DNA of 33,578 nt from Cytophagales bacterium (GTDB lineage: Bacteria > Bacteroidota > Bacteroidia > Cytophagales > VRUD01), in contig VRUD01000048.1 of assembly GCA_019456305.1 (NCBI GenBank), positions 1 through 33,578 of the forward strand, read 5' to 3'. The notes beneath the pieces were generated by a model, which had not been told where the DNA came from, did no database searches, and was given only the letters and a program-made list of their open reading frames with translations. A program made the translations under genes and the position numbers. The first letter of the stretch is position 1; the number at the start of each line of letters is the position of its first letter. Shown piece after piece: positions 14,790-23,216 of the stretch.

Positions 14790-17330
14790 TCACTTCTTAT
14801 CCTGCGCCTTTTCCGTTTTTTTCTTCTTGATTTTGAAGTCGAGCGTCTGGCTATTGGCTTTATAGCCTGCTACGATGACGTCTCCTTCATCAAGGTCGCT
14901 TTTCAGGATCTCTTCAGCGAGCGGGTCTTCTATATATTTTTGGATGGCTCTGTTGAGAGGCCTTGCACCATATTGAGGGTCAAAGCCTTTTTCAGCTATA
15001 AAATCCTTAGCTTTTTCGCTTAGCTCTACTTTATACCCAAGTGTCTCAATCCTGGTATATAATTTCTCTAAAGAAAGGTCTATGATCTTATGAATATGAT
15101 TTCGTTTAAGCGAATTAAATATAATGATATCATCAATCCTGTTAAGAAATTCAGGAGAGAAGGTTTTTTTCAAAGAATTTTGAATGGTGCTCTTTATCAA
15201 TTCATCTCCCTGATCCTGATTGGCTTTTGTAGCAAATCCTATGCCTGCACCAAAATCTTTCAGTTCCCTTACACCAATATTTGAGGTCATAATAATGATA
15301 GTATTTCTAAAATCCACCCTTCTGCCCAAACCGTCCGTTAAAGTTCCATCATCTAATATCTGCAACAAAATATTGAATACATCCGGATGAGCTTTTTCAA
15401 TTTCATCAAGCAAAACAACACTGTAAGGTTTCCTTCTTATTTTTTCAGTAAGCTGCCCGCCTTCTTCATATCCAACATAGCCGGGAGGCGCTCCAACCAA
15501 ACGGGAGACAGAGAATTTCTCCATGTACTCGCTCATATCAATTCTTACCAATGAATCCTCTTTATCAAAAAGATATAATGCCAATACCTTAGCCAGCTCC
15601 GTTTTACCCACTCCTGTTGGTCCGAGGAAAATAAATGAACCTATGGGTTTTCGGGGGTCTTTTAGCCCTACTCTTGTCCTTTGAATTGACTTAACCAGCT
15701 TTCCAATTGCCTCATCCTGCCCTATTACCTGCTTCTTAAGTTCAACTCCCATTTCGAGCAATTTGGCACCTTCCTCCTGGGCAATTCTATTAAGGGGAAT
15801 ACCGGTGATCATTGAAACCACCTCTGAAATATTATCCTCGGCAACAGAATACCTTTGCGTCTTAGTATTTTCTTCCCATTTGGCTTTTTCAATATTCAAT
15901 TGCTCGATCATTTTCTTTTCTTTATCTCTGAGCTGAGCAGCCTCTTCATATCTTTGGCTTTTTACAACCTGGTTTTTTTCTTTTTTAATGTCTTCAATTT
16001 GTTCTTCTAACTTTTCAATATGTTCAGGAACATGAACGTTATGAAGATGCACCCTGGCACCGGATTCATCTAAAACATCAATCGCTTTGTCAGGTAAATA
16101 CCTGTCGCTGATGTATCTGTCTGAAAGCTTTACACAGGCATCTATTGCCTCCTGGGTGTAATTCACATGATGGTGATCTTCATATTTGTCTTTGATATTA
16201 TTGAGTATCTCCAGGGTTTCTTCCGGTGTAGTAGGATCAACCATCACTATTTGGAATCTTCTGGCAAGCGCACCATCTTTTTCAATATATTGACGGTATT
16301 CATCAAGCGTAGTAGCCCCGATACATTGAATTTCTCCTCTCGCCAATGCCGGTTTAAACATATTGGAGGCATCCAGAGAACCTGAAGCTCCTCCTGCCCC
16401 TACAATCGTGTGAATTTCATCAATAAACAGGATCACATTTCTGGCTTTTTCAAGTTCGTTCATTACAGCTTTCATCCTTTCCTCAAACTGTCCTCTATAT
16501 TTAGTTCCGGCAACAAGAGAAGCAAGGTCCAGGGTTACCACACGCTTATCAAAAAGAACCCGGGAAACTTTTTTCTGCTTTATGCGAACAGCCAGTCCTT
16601 CGGCTATGGCTGTTTTTCCAACACCCGGTTCTCCAATTAAAACGGGATTATTTTTCTTTCTTCTGCTTAAGATCTGGGCAACACGCTCTATTTCTTTTTC
16701 TCTCCCAACAATTGGATCCAGTTTGTCTTCTTCTGCAAACTTTGTAAGATCACGGCCGAAGTTATCAAGCACCGGGGTACGGGATTTTTCTCCCTGGCTT
16801 TTAGCAGCTTCTCGTTGGGATGAACTGCCTTCTCCCAAAAAGCCAGACGGATCATCATCCGGATCTTCAGTATCGGCTGCTGCAACAGGATCGGAGGAAT
16901 GATATTGTAACTGCTCTTTGATAAGCTCATAATCAATATCATAATTGTCTAATATCCGGGTTACTATATTATCCTCATCTCTCAATATTGATAATAGTAA
17001 ATGTTCTGTCCCTATTAATTCACTTTTAAGGATCTTAGCTTCCAGGTAAGTTGTTCGCAATACCTTCTCGGTCTCACGTGTTAAAGGTATTTTTTCTATG
17101 TTTTTCGGGGTTTTTGTAGAGGCGAGCCTGGTGCTTTGCTCGATGGTTATTCTCAGCTCATCTAGCGGGACATCAAAGTCTTTCAGCAACTCGGTAGCCA
17201 GTCCTTCACCTTCCCTGATCATTCCGAGAAGCAGGTGTTCGATGCCGATATAATCATGCCCGAGCCGTAACGCTTCTTCCCTGCTCAATGCGATCACTTC
17301 TTTGACTCTGTTTGAAAATTTTGCGTACAT
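14790..17330 (-). CDS. clpC: ATP-dependent Clp protease ATP-binding subunit ClpC
   Basis: ClpC is a hexameric AAA+ unfoldase that feeds proteins to ClpP. The 846 residues show two N-terminal Clp_N repeats (SREEALRLGHDYIGIEHLLLGMIREGEG at 16-43 and a second around LIGTEHLLLSILRDED), Walker A1 GEPGVGKT (233-240), Walker B IDEIHTIVGAG, a UVR domain (QRYEEAAQLRDKEKKMIEQL, about 460-480), and the second AAA module with GPTGVGKTEL, DEIEKAHPDVFN and sensor segments to YGARPLNRAI. The UVR domain separates it from ClpB and ClpA. A low-complexity linker (AADTEDPDDDPSGFLGEG) follows the N-domain. No clpP or mcsAB is nearby. Secure. Confidence 0.96.
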   Translation of the reverse strand: MYAKFSNRVKEVIALSREEALRLGHDYIGIEHLLLGMIREGEGLATELLKDFDVPLDELRITIEQSTRLASTKTPKNIEKIPLTRETEKVLRTTYLEAKILKSELIGTEHLLLSILRDEDNIVTRILDNYDIDYELIKEQLQYHSSDPVAAADTEDPDDDPSGFLGEGSSSQREAAKSQGEKSRTPVLDNFGRDLTKFAEEDKLDPIVGREKEIERVAQILSRRKKNNPVLIGEPGVGKTAIAEGLAVRIKQKKVSRVLFDKRVVTLDLASLVAGTKYRGQFEERMKAVMNELEKARNVILFIDEIHTIVGAGGASGSLDASNMFKPALARGEIQCIGATTLDEYRQYIEKDGALARRFQIVMVDPTTPEETLEILNNIKDKYEDHHHVNYTQEAIDACVKLSDRYISDRYLPDKAIDVLDESGARVHLHNVHVPEHIEKLEEQIEDIKKEKNQVVKSQRYEEAAQLRDKEKKMIEQLNIEKAKWEENTKTQRYSVAEDNISEVVSMITGIPLNRIAQEEGAKLLEMGVELKKQVIGQDEAIGKLVKSIQRTRVGLKDPRKPIGSFIFLGPTGVGKTELAKVLALYLFDKEDSLVRIDMSEYMEKFSVSRLVGAPPGYVGYEEGGQLTEKIRRKPYSVVLLDEIEKAHPDVFNILLQILDDGTLTDGLGRRVDFRNTIIIMTSNIGVRELKDFGAGIGFATKANQDQGDELIKSTIQNSLKKTFSPEFLNRIDDIIIFNSLKRNHIHKIIDLSLEKLYTRIETLGYKVELSEKAKDFIAEKGFDPQYGARPLNRAIQKYIEDPLAEEILKSDLDEGDVIVAGYKANSQTLDFKIKKKKTEKAQDKK

Positions 17331-17463
17331 TGTTTTAAATGACTATTCGTAATTATACCCTTTAAACGAATATTTATTTTATTTGTTTTTATTCAGGCTG
17401 TTTAGTTTTATTATTTAAAAACGTAAATCTAACTATGTTTGTATTTAAAAAGCAAATTATTTT

Positions 17464-17503
17464 ATAAAAATAAAAAAGCAACCCTGGTTTTATCAGGATT
17501 GCT
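17464..17503 (-). terminator. Rho-independent terminator of the polysaccharide minus-strand operon
   Basis: On the minus strand AGCAATCCTG pairs with CAGGGTTGCT (one U-G pair) across a 7-nt loop, and TTTTTTATTTTT follows immediately. It lies 85 bp beyond the flippase stop and ahead of clpC, isolating clpC from the glycan genes. Confidence 0.8.
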
Positions 17504-17587
17504 CTAAATATTGCTTTATTTATTATCTGTTAGTTTTTATTGATAATTGAACAAAAATATCAGCAATTAATAATTTACAACGCAAAA

Positions 17588-18850
17588 TTAAACTAAAGCC
17601 TTTTTAAATTCTTTTATAAATAGCCTGAAATCGTTTAATGAAGGCATGAATTCATTTAATTTTGAATTAGTTATTCTAACAAAAATTACAAATTGAAAGA
17701 TTGTTGTGAAAATGTAAGACAACGAGGCAGTAATCGCTGCACCGGTATAATGGTATTTAGGAATAAGTATAAAGCCGAAAATAATTGTAAAAGCAAATCC
17801 TATGGCTGCTGAAATTGTATTTATGTAAAATTTGCCTATGCCGGAAAAGTAATGACTAAAAATTCTGGAAACACTAAATGAGATGATTCCTACGCTTAAG
17901 TATAATAATACGTTACGAACCTCTTCAAATTCATCACCAAAGATGAGCGTATAGGTTTTTGATGAAAGTAATAACACGGGTATCAATATTAGCATGGTTG
18001 TAATAAAGCTAAGTTTAGCTAATTTTATAGTAAGTGATATTGAATACTCTTTGTCTTTTGAATTTGCAATTCGTGCATATTGAACTAAAGAGATACTTTT
18101 ACTCATCAGCCAGAAAACTTCTGCCAGTGACACTCCTGTAGAGTATATACCAAGATAGAATGTACCGTAAAAAAAATCTAACAGATAATAACTCAATCGA
18201 TAGTTGAATAGCTGTAAAATGTTTCCAAGTTCTGCGAAAAACCCATAACTAAAAATTTTTTTTATTACTATCCCAAAATTATCTTTTAGGATAGGTTTGA
18301 TATCTTGTAAAACAAAAAATAAACTGATGGCCAAGCTGAAGGAAAAACTGACATATAAAGAAATGATATAAGAAAAAACTTCCTTCTTGTTTAATAAAAA
18401 CAACAATACAAGAAAAGAGAGCAAAAGAAGTATTATCTGGACAAATGTGATCAAATTATATTGCTTGATTTTTTGATTTCCAAGTAGAATTGTGGAATTT
18501 ATAGATGTAAAGGAGTAAATCAGGGACAGTAATAATAAGTCAATGGTATATTCTGTATGAGTTAAATTAGTTAAGGAAAGACCTGTAGTTAAAATTATGG
18601 CTATAATAATTGCCCATACATATGAAGGAATGAGAAGCTGAAAAAAATTCGTTCTGGGTATTAGATAAACAAGAGCCCCTCCACCAACAAAATTATTAAA
18701 CATTAAGATTATTGTAATGTTCAGAATGAATAAGCTGATTATCCCCCTACCTTCCGCCCCCAAAAATTGTGTGGTTAATATAATGATTACAAAATTTAAG
18801 GCAGCAATAAAAAATTTTGTGCCAAAAGTGAGGATTATCTTATTGAACAT
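17588..18850 (-). CDS. Polysaccharide flippase, Wzx/MATE-like multi-spanning membrane protein
   Basis: A 420-residue, very hydrophobic protein with about 12 predicted membrane helices, beginning NKIILTFGTKFFIAALNFVIIILTTQFLGAEGRGIISLFILN. The early LGAEGRGIISL pattern is typical of oligosaccharide flippases (Polysacc_synt family), which move lipid-linked glycans across the inner membrane. It starts at the base immediately after the stop of the upstream glycosyltransferase gene (no gap) and is the last gene before a strong terminator. Family level is fairly sure; the transported glycan is not known. Confidence 0.88.
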   Translation of the reverse strand: MFNKIILTFGTKFFIAALNFVIIILTTQFLGAEGRGIISLFILNITIILMFNNFVGGGALVYLIPRTNFFQLLIPSYVWAIIIAIILTTGLSLTNLTHTEYTIDLLLLSLIYSFTSINSTILLGNQKIKQYNLITFVQIILLLLSFLVLLFLLNKKEVFSYIISLYVSFSFSLAISLFFVLQDIKPILKDNFGIVIKKIFSYGFFAELGNILQLFNYRLSYYLLDFFYGTFYLGIYSTGVSLAEVFWLMSKSISLVQYARIANSKDKEYSISLTIKLAKLSFITTMLILIPVLLLSSKTYTLIFGDEFEEVRNVLLYLSVGIISFSVSRIFSHYFSGIGKFYINTISAAIGFAFTIIFGFILIPKYHYTGAAITASLSYIFTTIFQFVIFVRITNSKLNEFMPSLNDFRLFIKEFKKALV

Positions 18851-20638
18851 TTATTTTTTAGGAATTACCTTAAATTTTATTTCGTTTTCCCAGTGGTATT
18901 TTGTAAAAGTATAAGGTAGATATTTCCATATTCTTCTTAAAAAAATAGAAATGAAAACTAACAGCAGATTTTTAGAATAGAGCTTTTGATGCCCATACCT
19001 GTTTTCATTTAAATAATAAAGACGATAGAAATAATCCGATAAAACTTTAAATTTCTTTTTCTCCTTAAAAATCAACCATTTTTTTTTCTTAAAAACCAGC
19101 CACTTATGAGTCGGCTCATTAAAAAACAATTCGTCTATAGGTCCTGGAGTTTCTATGTAGCCACGTTTACCTACTCTTTGAAGCTCTTTACAAAACCTAT
19201 GAGGATCATCAACATGTTCGGCTATATGTGATGCTATGACGAAATCGAATTGATGATTGTCAAATGGCATATTTAATGCGTTTCCTTTAACAAAGGTCTT
19301 CCCCACTACAAACTTAACTTTTTTACCTGACCTGTGAATACTTATTCCTAATTCTTTATCTAATAACACATTGGCTCTTCTATTAGGATTATGTCCGCTT
19401 CCTACATCTAATACCTTCCAACCAGGATCAATTTCAAGCTTTTCTCCCGAATTTCCAGCTTTCCATACAGTTAGGATAGATTTATATATATTGTAAAATT
19501 GCTTCCCTATTACTTTATGGTTAAATTTTTTATTTATGTAATCTTTAAGTATTTTGCTGTTATATTTCTTATAATTATCCAACATATATAAAATCGTCTC
19601 TTGCAGGAGTTTTTGATTTCCTGGTTCTATTACAATTCCAACCTCATTAGTTACAAATTCCTCAGGGCCACCGCTTCTTGTGACGATAACAGGTTTTCCA
19701 TGAGCTATTGCTTCGGCAGTTGCAATTGAAAAGGTTTCATAATTACTGTTAGTTATCAGGAAATCTATTTTATTCATAAAGTGATAAACATCATTTCTTA
19801 ATTGTTCGCCTTGGAAAAAAACATGTGTATTTAGCAAATCTAACTCTTTTGCTAAATTTTCAAGAGCGTCTCTATCTTTACCATCACCTATTATATGTAA
19901 TTCAATATCTGCTCTGATTTTTATTATCTCATAAACAGCCTTGATAATACCACTTACATTTTTTTTGTAATCTTCCAGATCAGAAACATTTAAGATTATC
20001 TTTTTATCTTGCGAATATCCATTCCTGCCATCATTCCTGGACAATTCTACGACATTTGGAACAATATAGTATTTATTTAATAGCCCATAATGCAACATAT
20101 TTTCTTTTAGACTTTGTGACACAGTTGTGACTGCTTTCGCTTTTCTCACTACAAATCTTGTAATGATTTTATGAAAAATATTTTTTCTTGAAAAATGAGA
20201 TGATGCATATCCAGTCCAATGTTCAGTGATTATATATGGAATGCCCTTAAAAGTTTTTAAAATAAATGCAATAATAGCAGGCCTCGTTAGCACATTAACA
20301 TGAATTAAGTCCGGTTTACCAAAATCTTTTTTTATAACCCTTAAGCCTATTAACGTACTTCTAAAATACCTTATAGAATTCAGCGCTTTTTTGAGAATTG
20401 AGAATTGAAAATTATAACTTTTATAGTATACAATTACAGTATACAAATTATCATCTTCAAAAGCCTCAATACAATAGGAAGTATTCTTCAAATTAGGATC
20501 AGATGTGATATGCAATAGTGAAACATCACAGTAATTGGCTGCAGCCTTAGCATGCTCTCTTACAAAAATTCCCGATAAATGCCTATTTTTATTTGGATAC
20601 CACTTTGACAGAAATAATACTTTGAATCTTATCCCCAT
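18851..20638 (-). CDS. Fusion: family-4 glycosyltransferase plus C-terminal SAM methyltransferase
   Basis: The 595 residues split into two modules. Residues 1 to about 380 form a GT-B (GT4) glycosyltransferase: KVLFLSKWYPNKNRHLSGIFVREHAKA at the start, DLIHVNVLTRPAI, TEHWTGYASSHF, and the donor-binding ETFSIATAEAIAHGKPVIVTRSGGPEEF. Residues about 395-595 form a class I methyltransferase: GWKVLDVGSGHNPNRRANVLLD, then GNALNMPFDNHQFDFVIASHIAEHVDDPHRF. No stop separates the modules. A double-function enzyme that adds and methylates a sugar, perhaps capping a chain, is inference. The segment YNFQFSILKK is encoded by a GAGAATTGAGAATTGAAAATT repeat (about 20392-20412) and may be another small insertion. 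Confidence 0.88.
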   Translation of the reverse strand: MGIRFKVLFLSKWYPNKNRHLSGIFVREHAKAAANYCDVSLLHITSDPNLKNTSYCIEAFEDDNLYTVIVYYKSYNFQFSILKKALNSIRYFRSTLIGLRVIKKDFGKPDLIHVNVLTRPAIIAFILKTFKGIPYIITEHWTGYASSHFSRKNIFHKIITRFVVRKAKAVTTVSQSLKENMLHYGLLNKYYIVPNVVELSRNDGRNGYSQDKKIILNVSDLEDYKKNVSGIIKAVYEIIKIRADIELHIIGDGKDRDALENLAKELDLLNTHVFFQGEQLRNDVYHFMNKIDFLITNSNYETFSIATAEAIAHGKPVIVTRSGGPEEFVTNEVGIVIEPGNQKLLQETILYMLDNYKKYNSKILKDYINKKFNHKVIGKQFYNIYKSILTVWKAGNSGEKLEIDPGWKVLDVGSGHNPNRRANVLLDKELGISIHRSGKKVKFVVGKTFVKGNALNMPFDNHQFDFVIASHIAEHVDDPHRFCKELQRVGKRGYIETPGPIDELFFNEPTHKWLVFKKKKWLIFKEKKKFKVLSDYFYRLYYLNENRYGHQKLYSKNLLLVFISIFLRRIWKYLPYTFTKYHWENEIKFKVIPKK

Positions 20639-20678
20639 ATGATTAATTTTGAGTTTTGATTGTGGTAATAAAAGTTTT

Positions 20679-21818
20679 TTAGATTAAACTTTTATAAACT
20701 TTCAACAATTCTTTCTCCTCATTCTCCCAACACAGCTCTTTAGCTGCAATTTTAAGATTTTTTTTCCAGGTTTTAATTCTTTCTTCATTAGCAAGCATAT
20801 AATTAATCTTATCAGCTATGTGCTTTGGATCATGGCTTTCGATCAACTGTCCTATATTATATTTGTTGATTATTTTTTTTATTTCTACTAAAGGAGTTGC
20901 CAAAACCGGAACACCGGCATGAATATAATCAAACAATTTATTCGGTAAGGAATAATGATGGCTTAAGCCCAAATCTTCCCCCATGCATAGCCCTAAATCT
21001 GCCTGTTTGGTATATCCTACAAGCTTTTCCAGGGGGATGAATCCAAAGAATTTCACTTTATGATCCACTTTAAGCTTTTTACTTAGCTGTATCATTTCTT
21101 CTAAAAGATTACCTTTTCCAAGCACTGCAAAAACTACACCTTCCAAATAAGTCATAGCCCTGAGAATATACTCAATTCCTCTTCCTTTTTTTATCACTCC
21201 ATGATAAACTACTATTTTCTCGTCTTCTTTCTCCCCTTTGGGGGGATTAAAGAGGGGCTTGGCTCTAAGTTCAGGGATGCCGTCAGGATCGGGAATTTGA
21301 AGTAATGGAACATTGCGAACAACCTCTACTTTAACATTGTATTTATTATTATAAAAATCTGCTATTGAATTTGAAACGGTGATGCAATGTTGTAATCTTG
21401 GAAAAATCCAACGTTCAATGGTTTCCCAAAGCATCTTAATAAATTTTCTATCCTCAAGGTCAACAACTTCCGTAAACAATTCATGACTATCATATACCAA
21501 CACTTTTCTTTTTAACCTTGAAATTAAGTAGTTTGGCAACAAAGTATCCAGATCATTTGAAACCAGTATATCTGCTTTATAAAACAATAGAAAAAAAAAC
21601 AATCGTATGTTATACTCAGCATAAAAAAATGGCCCCTTTTCAAAAATTAAAGACAATCTTTTCGTTTTAAATGGATATTTATTTATAGGTAAGCTATCTT
21701 TTCTCTTACGTCCTACAATAAAAACATTAAATCCAAAGTTTTGTAAGGTAAAAGATATTTTTTTTACGCGTTGATCCGTTGAAATGTCATTTGTAACCGA
21801 AAGAATTACTTTTTTCAA
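20679..21818 (-). CDS. Family-4 glycosyltransferase
   Basis: A 379-residue GT-B enzyme. The N-terminal MKKVILSVTNDISTDQRVKKISFTLQ (DQRV motif) is typical of Bacteroidota GT4 proteins. The acceptor half continues with DILVSNDLDTLLPNYLI and VYDSHELFTEVVDLE. The donor half has KIVVYHGVIKKGRGIEYILRAM, KFFGFIPLEKLVGYTKQADLGLCMGEDLGLSHHYSLPNKLFDYIHAGVPVLATPLVEI. Between RNVPLLQIP and VVYHG there is a long linker (residues about 178-203), part of which (KPLFNPPKGEK) is encoded by the repeat-like CTCCCCTTTGGGGGGATTAA. It is first in the minus-strand glycan operon. The sugar donor is unknown. Confidence 0.9.
   Translation of the reverse strand: MKKVILSVTNDISTDQRVKKISFTLQNFGFNVFIVGRKRKDSLPINKYPFKTKRLSLIFEKGPFFYAEYNIRLFFFLLFYKADILVSNDLDTLLPNYLISRLKRKVLVYDSHELFTEVVDLEDRKFIKMLWETIERWIFPRLQHCITVSNSIADFYNNKYNVKVEVVRNVPLLQIPDPDGIPELRAKPLFNPPKGEKEDEKIVVYHGVIKKGRGIEYILRAMTYLEGVVFAVLGKGNLLEEMIQLSKKLKVDHKVKFFGFIPLEKLVGYTKQADLGLCMGEDLGLSHHYSLPNKLFDYIHAGVPVLATPLVEIKKIINKYNIGQLIESHDPKHIADKINYMLANEERIKTWKKNLKIAAKELCWENEEKELLKVYKSLI
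21231..21262. repeat. CTCCCCTTTGGGGGGATTAA repeat-like segment inside the GT4 gene
   Basis: A locally GC-rich, palindromic segment (CCCCTTTGGGG) in an otherwise AT-rich gene. It is read in frame as the Asn-Pro-Pro-Lys-Gly-Glu-Lys linker. There is no second copy in this window, so the repeat origin is inferred. Confidence 0.4.
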
Positions 21819-21840
21819 TTTAGAAAAAATTTTGAAGTTT

Positions 21841-21950
21841 TTTTGCCACTAAGACACAAAGGCACTAAGTTACACAAAATTTTCTTAAAAATCTGTGTAA
21901 TCTGTGCAACTAAATTATCTTTGTGATCCTTGGTGTCTTTGTGGCAAAAG
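21841..21950. repeat. 110-bp imperfect palindrome (MITE/REP-like) between divergent glycan genes
   Basis: The left arm TTTTGCCACTAAGACACAAA at 21841-21860 is complementary, with a few mismatches, to the right arm ending TCCTTGGTGTCTTTGTGGCAAAA at about 21927-21949. The middle holds AAAATCTGTGTAATCTGTGC, similar to DNA just upstream of ksgA. It carries no gene and sits in the GT4-epimerase gap, where it likely contains or displaces both promoters. Confidence 0.75.
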
Positions 21951-21986
21951 ATTGAAATTCCAATACGTTAAATTACAAACGAAATA

Positions 21987-23132
21987 ATGATTAAAATATT
22001 GACAATAATTGGTGCAAGGCCTCAAATAATTAAAGCAGCAGCGTTGTGCAGGGCAATTAGCAATAATTTCCCTGGCAAGATCAAAGAAGTTATAGTCCAT
22101 ACAGGACAGCATTATGATAAAAATATGTCAAAAGTGTTTTTTGATGAACTTCATATACCAAGACCAAACTATAATTTGAATATTGGTTCGGCTTCACACG
22201 GAAAGCAAACAGCAATAATGATGGCAGGAATTGAAGACATCATTAAAAAGGAAAAGCCTGATTGTATGGTATTATATGGTGATACCAATTCAACATTAGC
22301 AGGCGCTATTGCTGCCTCCAAAACGCTTTTATATGTTGTCCATATTGAAGCCGGTTTACGCTCGTTTAACAAGACAATGCCGGAAGAAATCAACAGAATC
22401 ATCTGCGATCACGTCTCTACATTGCTTTTTACTCCTACCAAAACTGGATACAACAACCTGGTAGCCGAAGGATTTAGAAAAAACAACAAACCGCCTTACA
22501 ATATTGATAATCCCAAAATCTATCATTGTGGTGATTTAATGTACGACAATTGCCTCTATTTTTCGTCTATGGCTTCTGAAAAAACAACTATTATTGAAAA
22601 AAATCAGTTAAAACACAATGACTTTGTGTTAGCTACCATTCACAGAAATAACAATACTGACAATGCAGAAAGGTTAAATTCATTATTTAAAACTTTTGAT
22701 AAAGTTTCAAAACAAAATAACATCCGCATTATGATACCATTACACCCCCGCACTAAAAAATTACTAAAAAGGAACCTATCCCCAGAGTTGTTTTGTGTTA
22801 TTCAAAAAAACAAATTGATCAAAATATTACCTCCTGTTTCCTATTTTGAAATGCTGGCGCTGGAAAATTATTCTAAAATCATTTTGACCGATTCCGGAGG
22901 TGTGCAAAAAGAAGCTTTTTTCTTCAAAAAACCTTGCGTTGTCCTCCGTTCAGAAACAGAGTGGGTAGAATTGGTTGAAAATGGAACCAGCATTATTACC
23001 GATGCTGATGGGCAGCGGATTTTAGAAGCATACGATCATTTAGTGAATAAAACCGGTCTTTCATACCCTCCAATTTTTGGAGACGGAAAAGCTGCTGAAT
23101 TTATTTGTGAGGAGATATTGAAAATAGAATAA
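21987..23132 (+). CDS. wecB: Non-hydrolysing UDP-GlcNAc 2-epimerase family protein
   Basis: The 381 residues show the family signatures: IGARPQIIKAAALCRAI, VHTGQHYDKNMSKVFFDEL, VYGDTNSTLAGAIAASK-like VLYGDTNSTLAGAIAASKT, HIEAGLRSFNKTMPEEINRIICDHVS, and LTDSGGVQKEAFFFKKPCVVLRSETEWVELVENG. These enzymes interconvert UDP-GlcNAc and UDP-ManNAc, or the diacetamido-uronate equivalents (WbpI type), to provide sugar donors for surface glycans. The second possibility cannot be excluded without the partner dehydrogenase or aminotransferase, which are not in the window. It is divergent from the GT4 operon. Family certain, exact substrate open. Confidence 0.92.
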   Translation: MIKILTIIGARPQIIKAAALCRAISNNFPGKIKEVIVHTGQHYDKNMSKVFFDELHIPRPNYNLNIGSASHGKQTAIMMAGIEDIIKKEKPDCMVLYGDTNSTLAGAIAASKTLLYVVHIEAGLRSFNKTMPEEINRIICDHVSTLLFTPTKTGYNNLVAEGFRKNNKPPYNIDNPKIYHCGDLMYDNCLYFSSMASEKTTIIEKNQLKHNDFVLATIHRNNNTDNAERLNSLFKTFDKVSKQNNIRIMIPLHPRTKKLLKRNLSPELFCVIQKNKLIKILPPVSYFEMLALENYSKIILTDSGGVQKEAFFFKKPCVVLRSETEWVELVENGTSIITDADGQRILEAYDHLVNKTGLSYPPIFGDGKAAEFICEEILKIE

Positions 23133-23216
23133 TAAATTTAGTCTATTACTTGCATTATTGTTATAAATTTTCTTTCTTGCATATATATATGAAAAAATTC
23201 CACCATTAATTAAATT

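Noticed and set aside
17434-17441. TATGTTTG promoter-like word on the plus strand
   Set aside because: It points into a region with no plus-strand gene and lacks a TTTG at the right distance.
17552-17559. TATTTTTG promoter-like word on the minus strand as a clpC promoter
   Set aside because: The strong minus-strand terminator at 17464-17503 lies between it and clpC.
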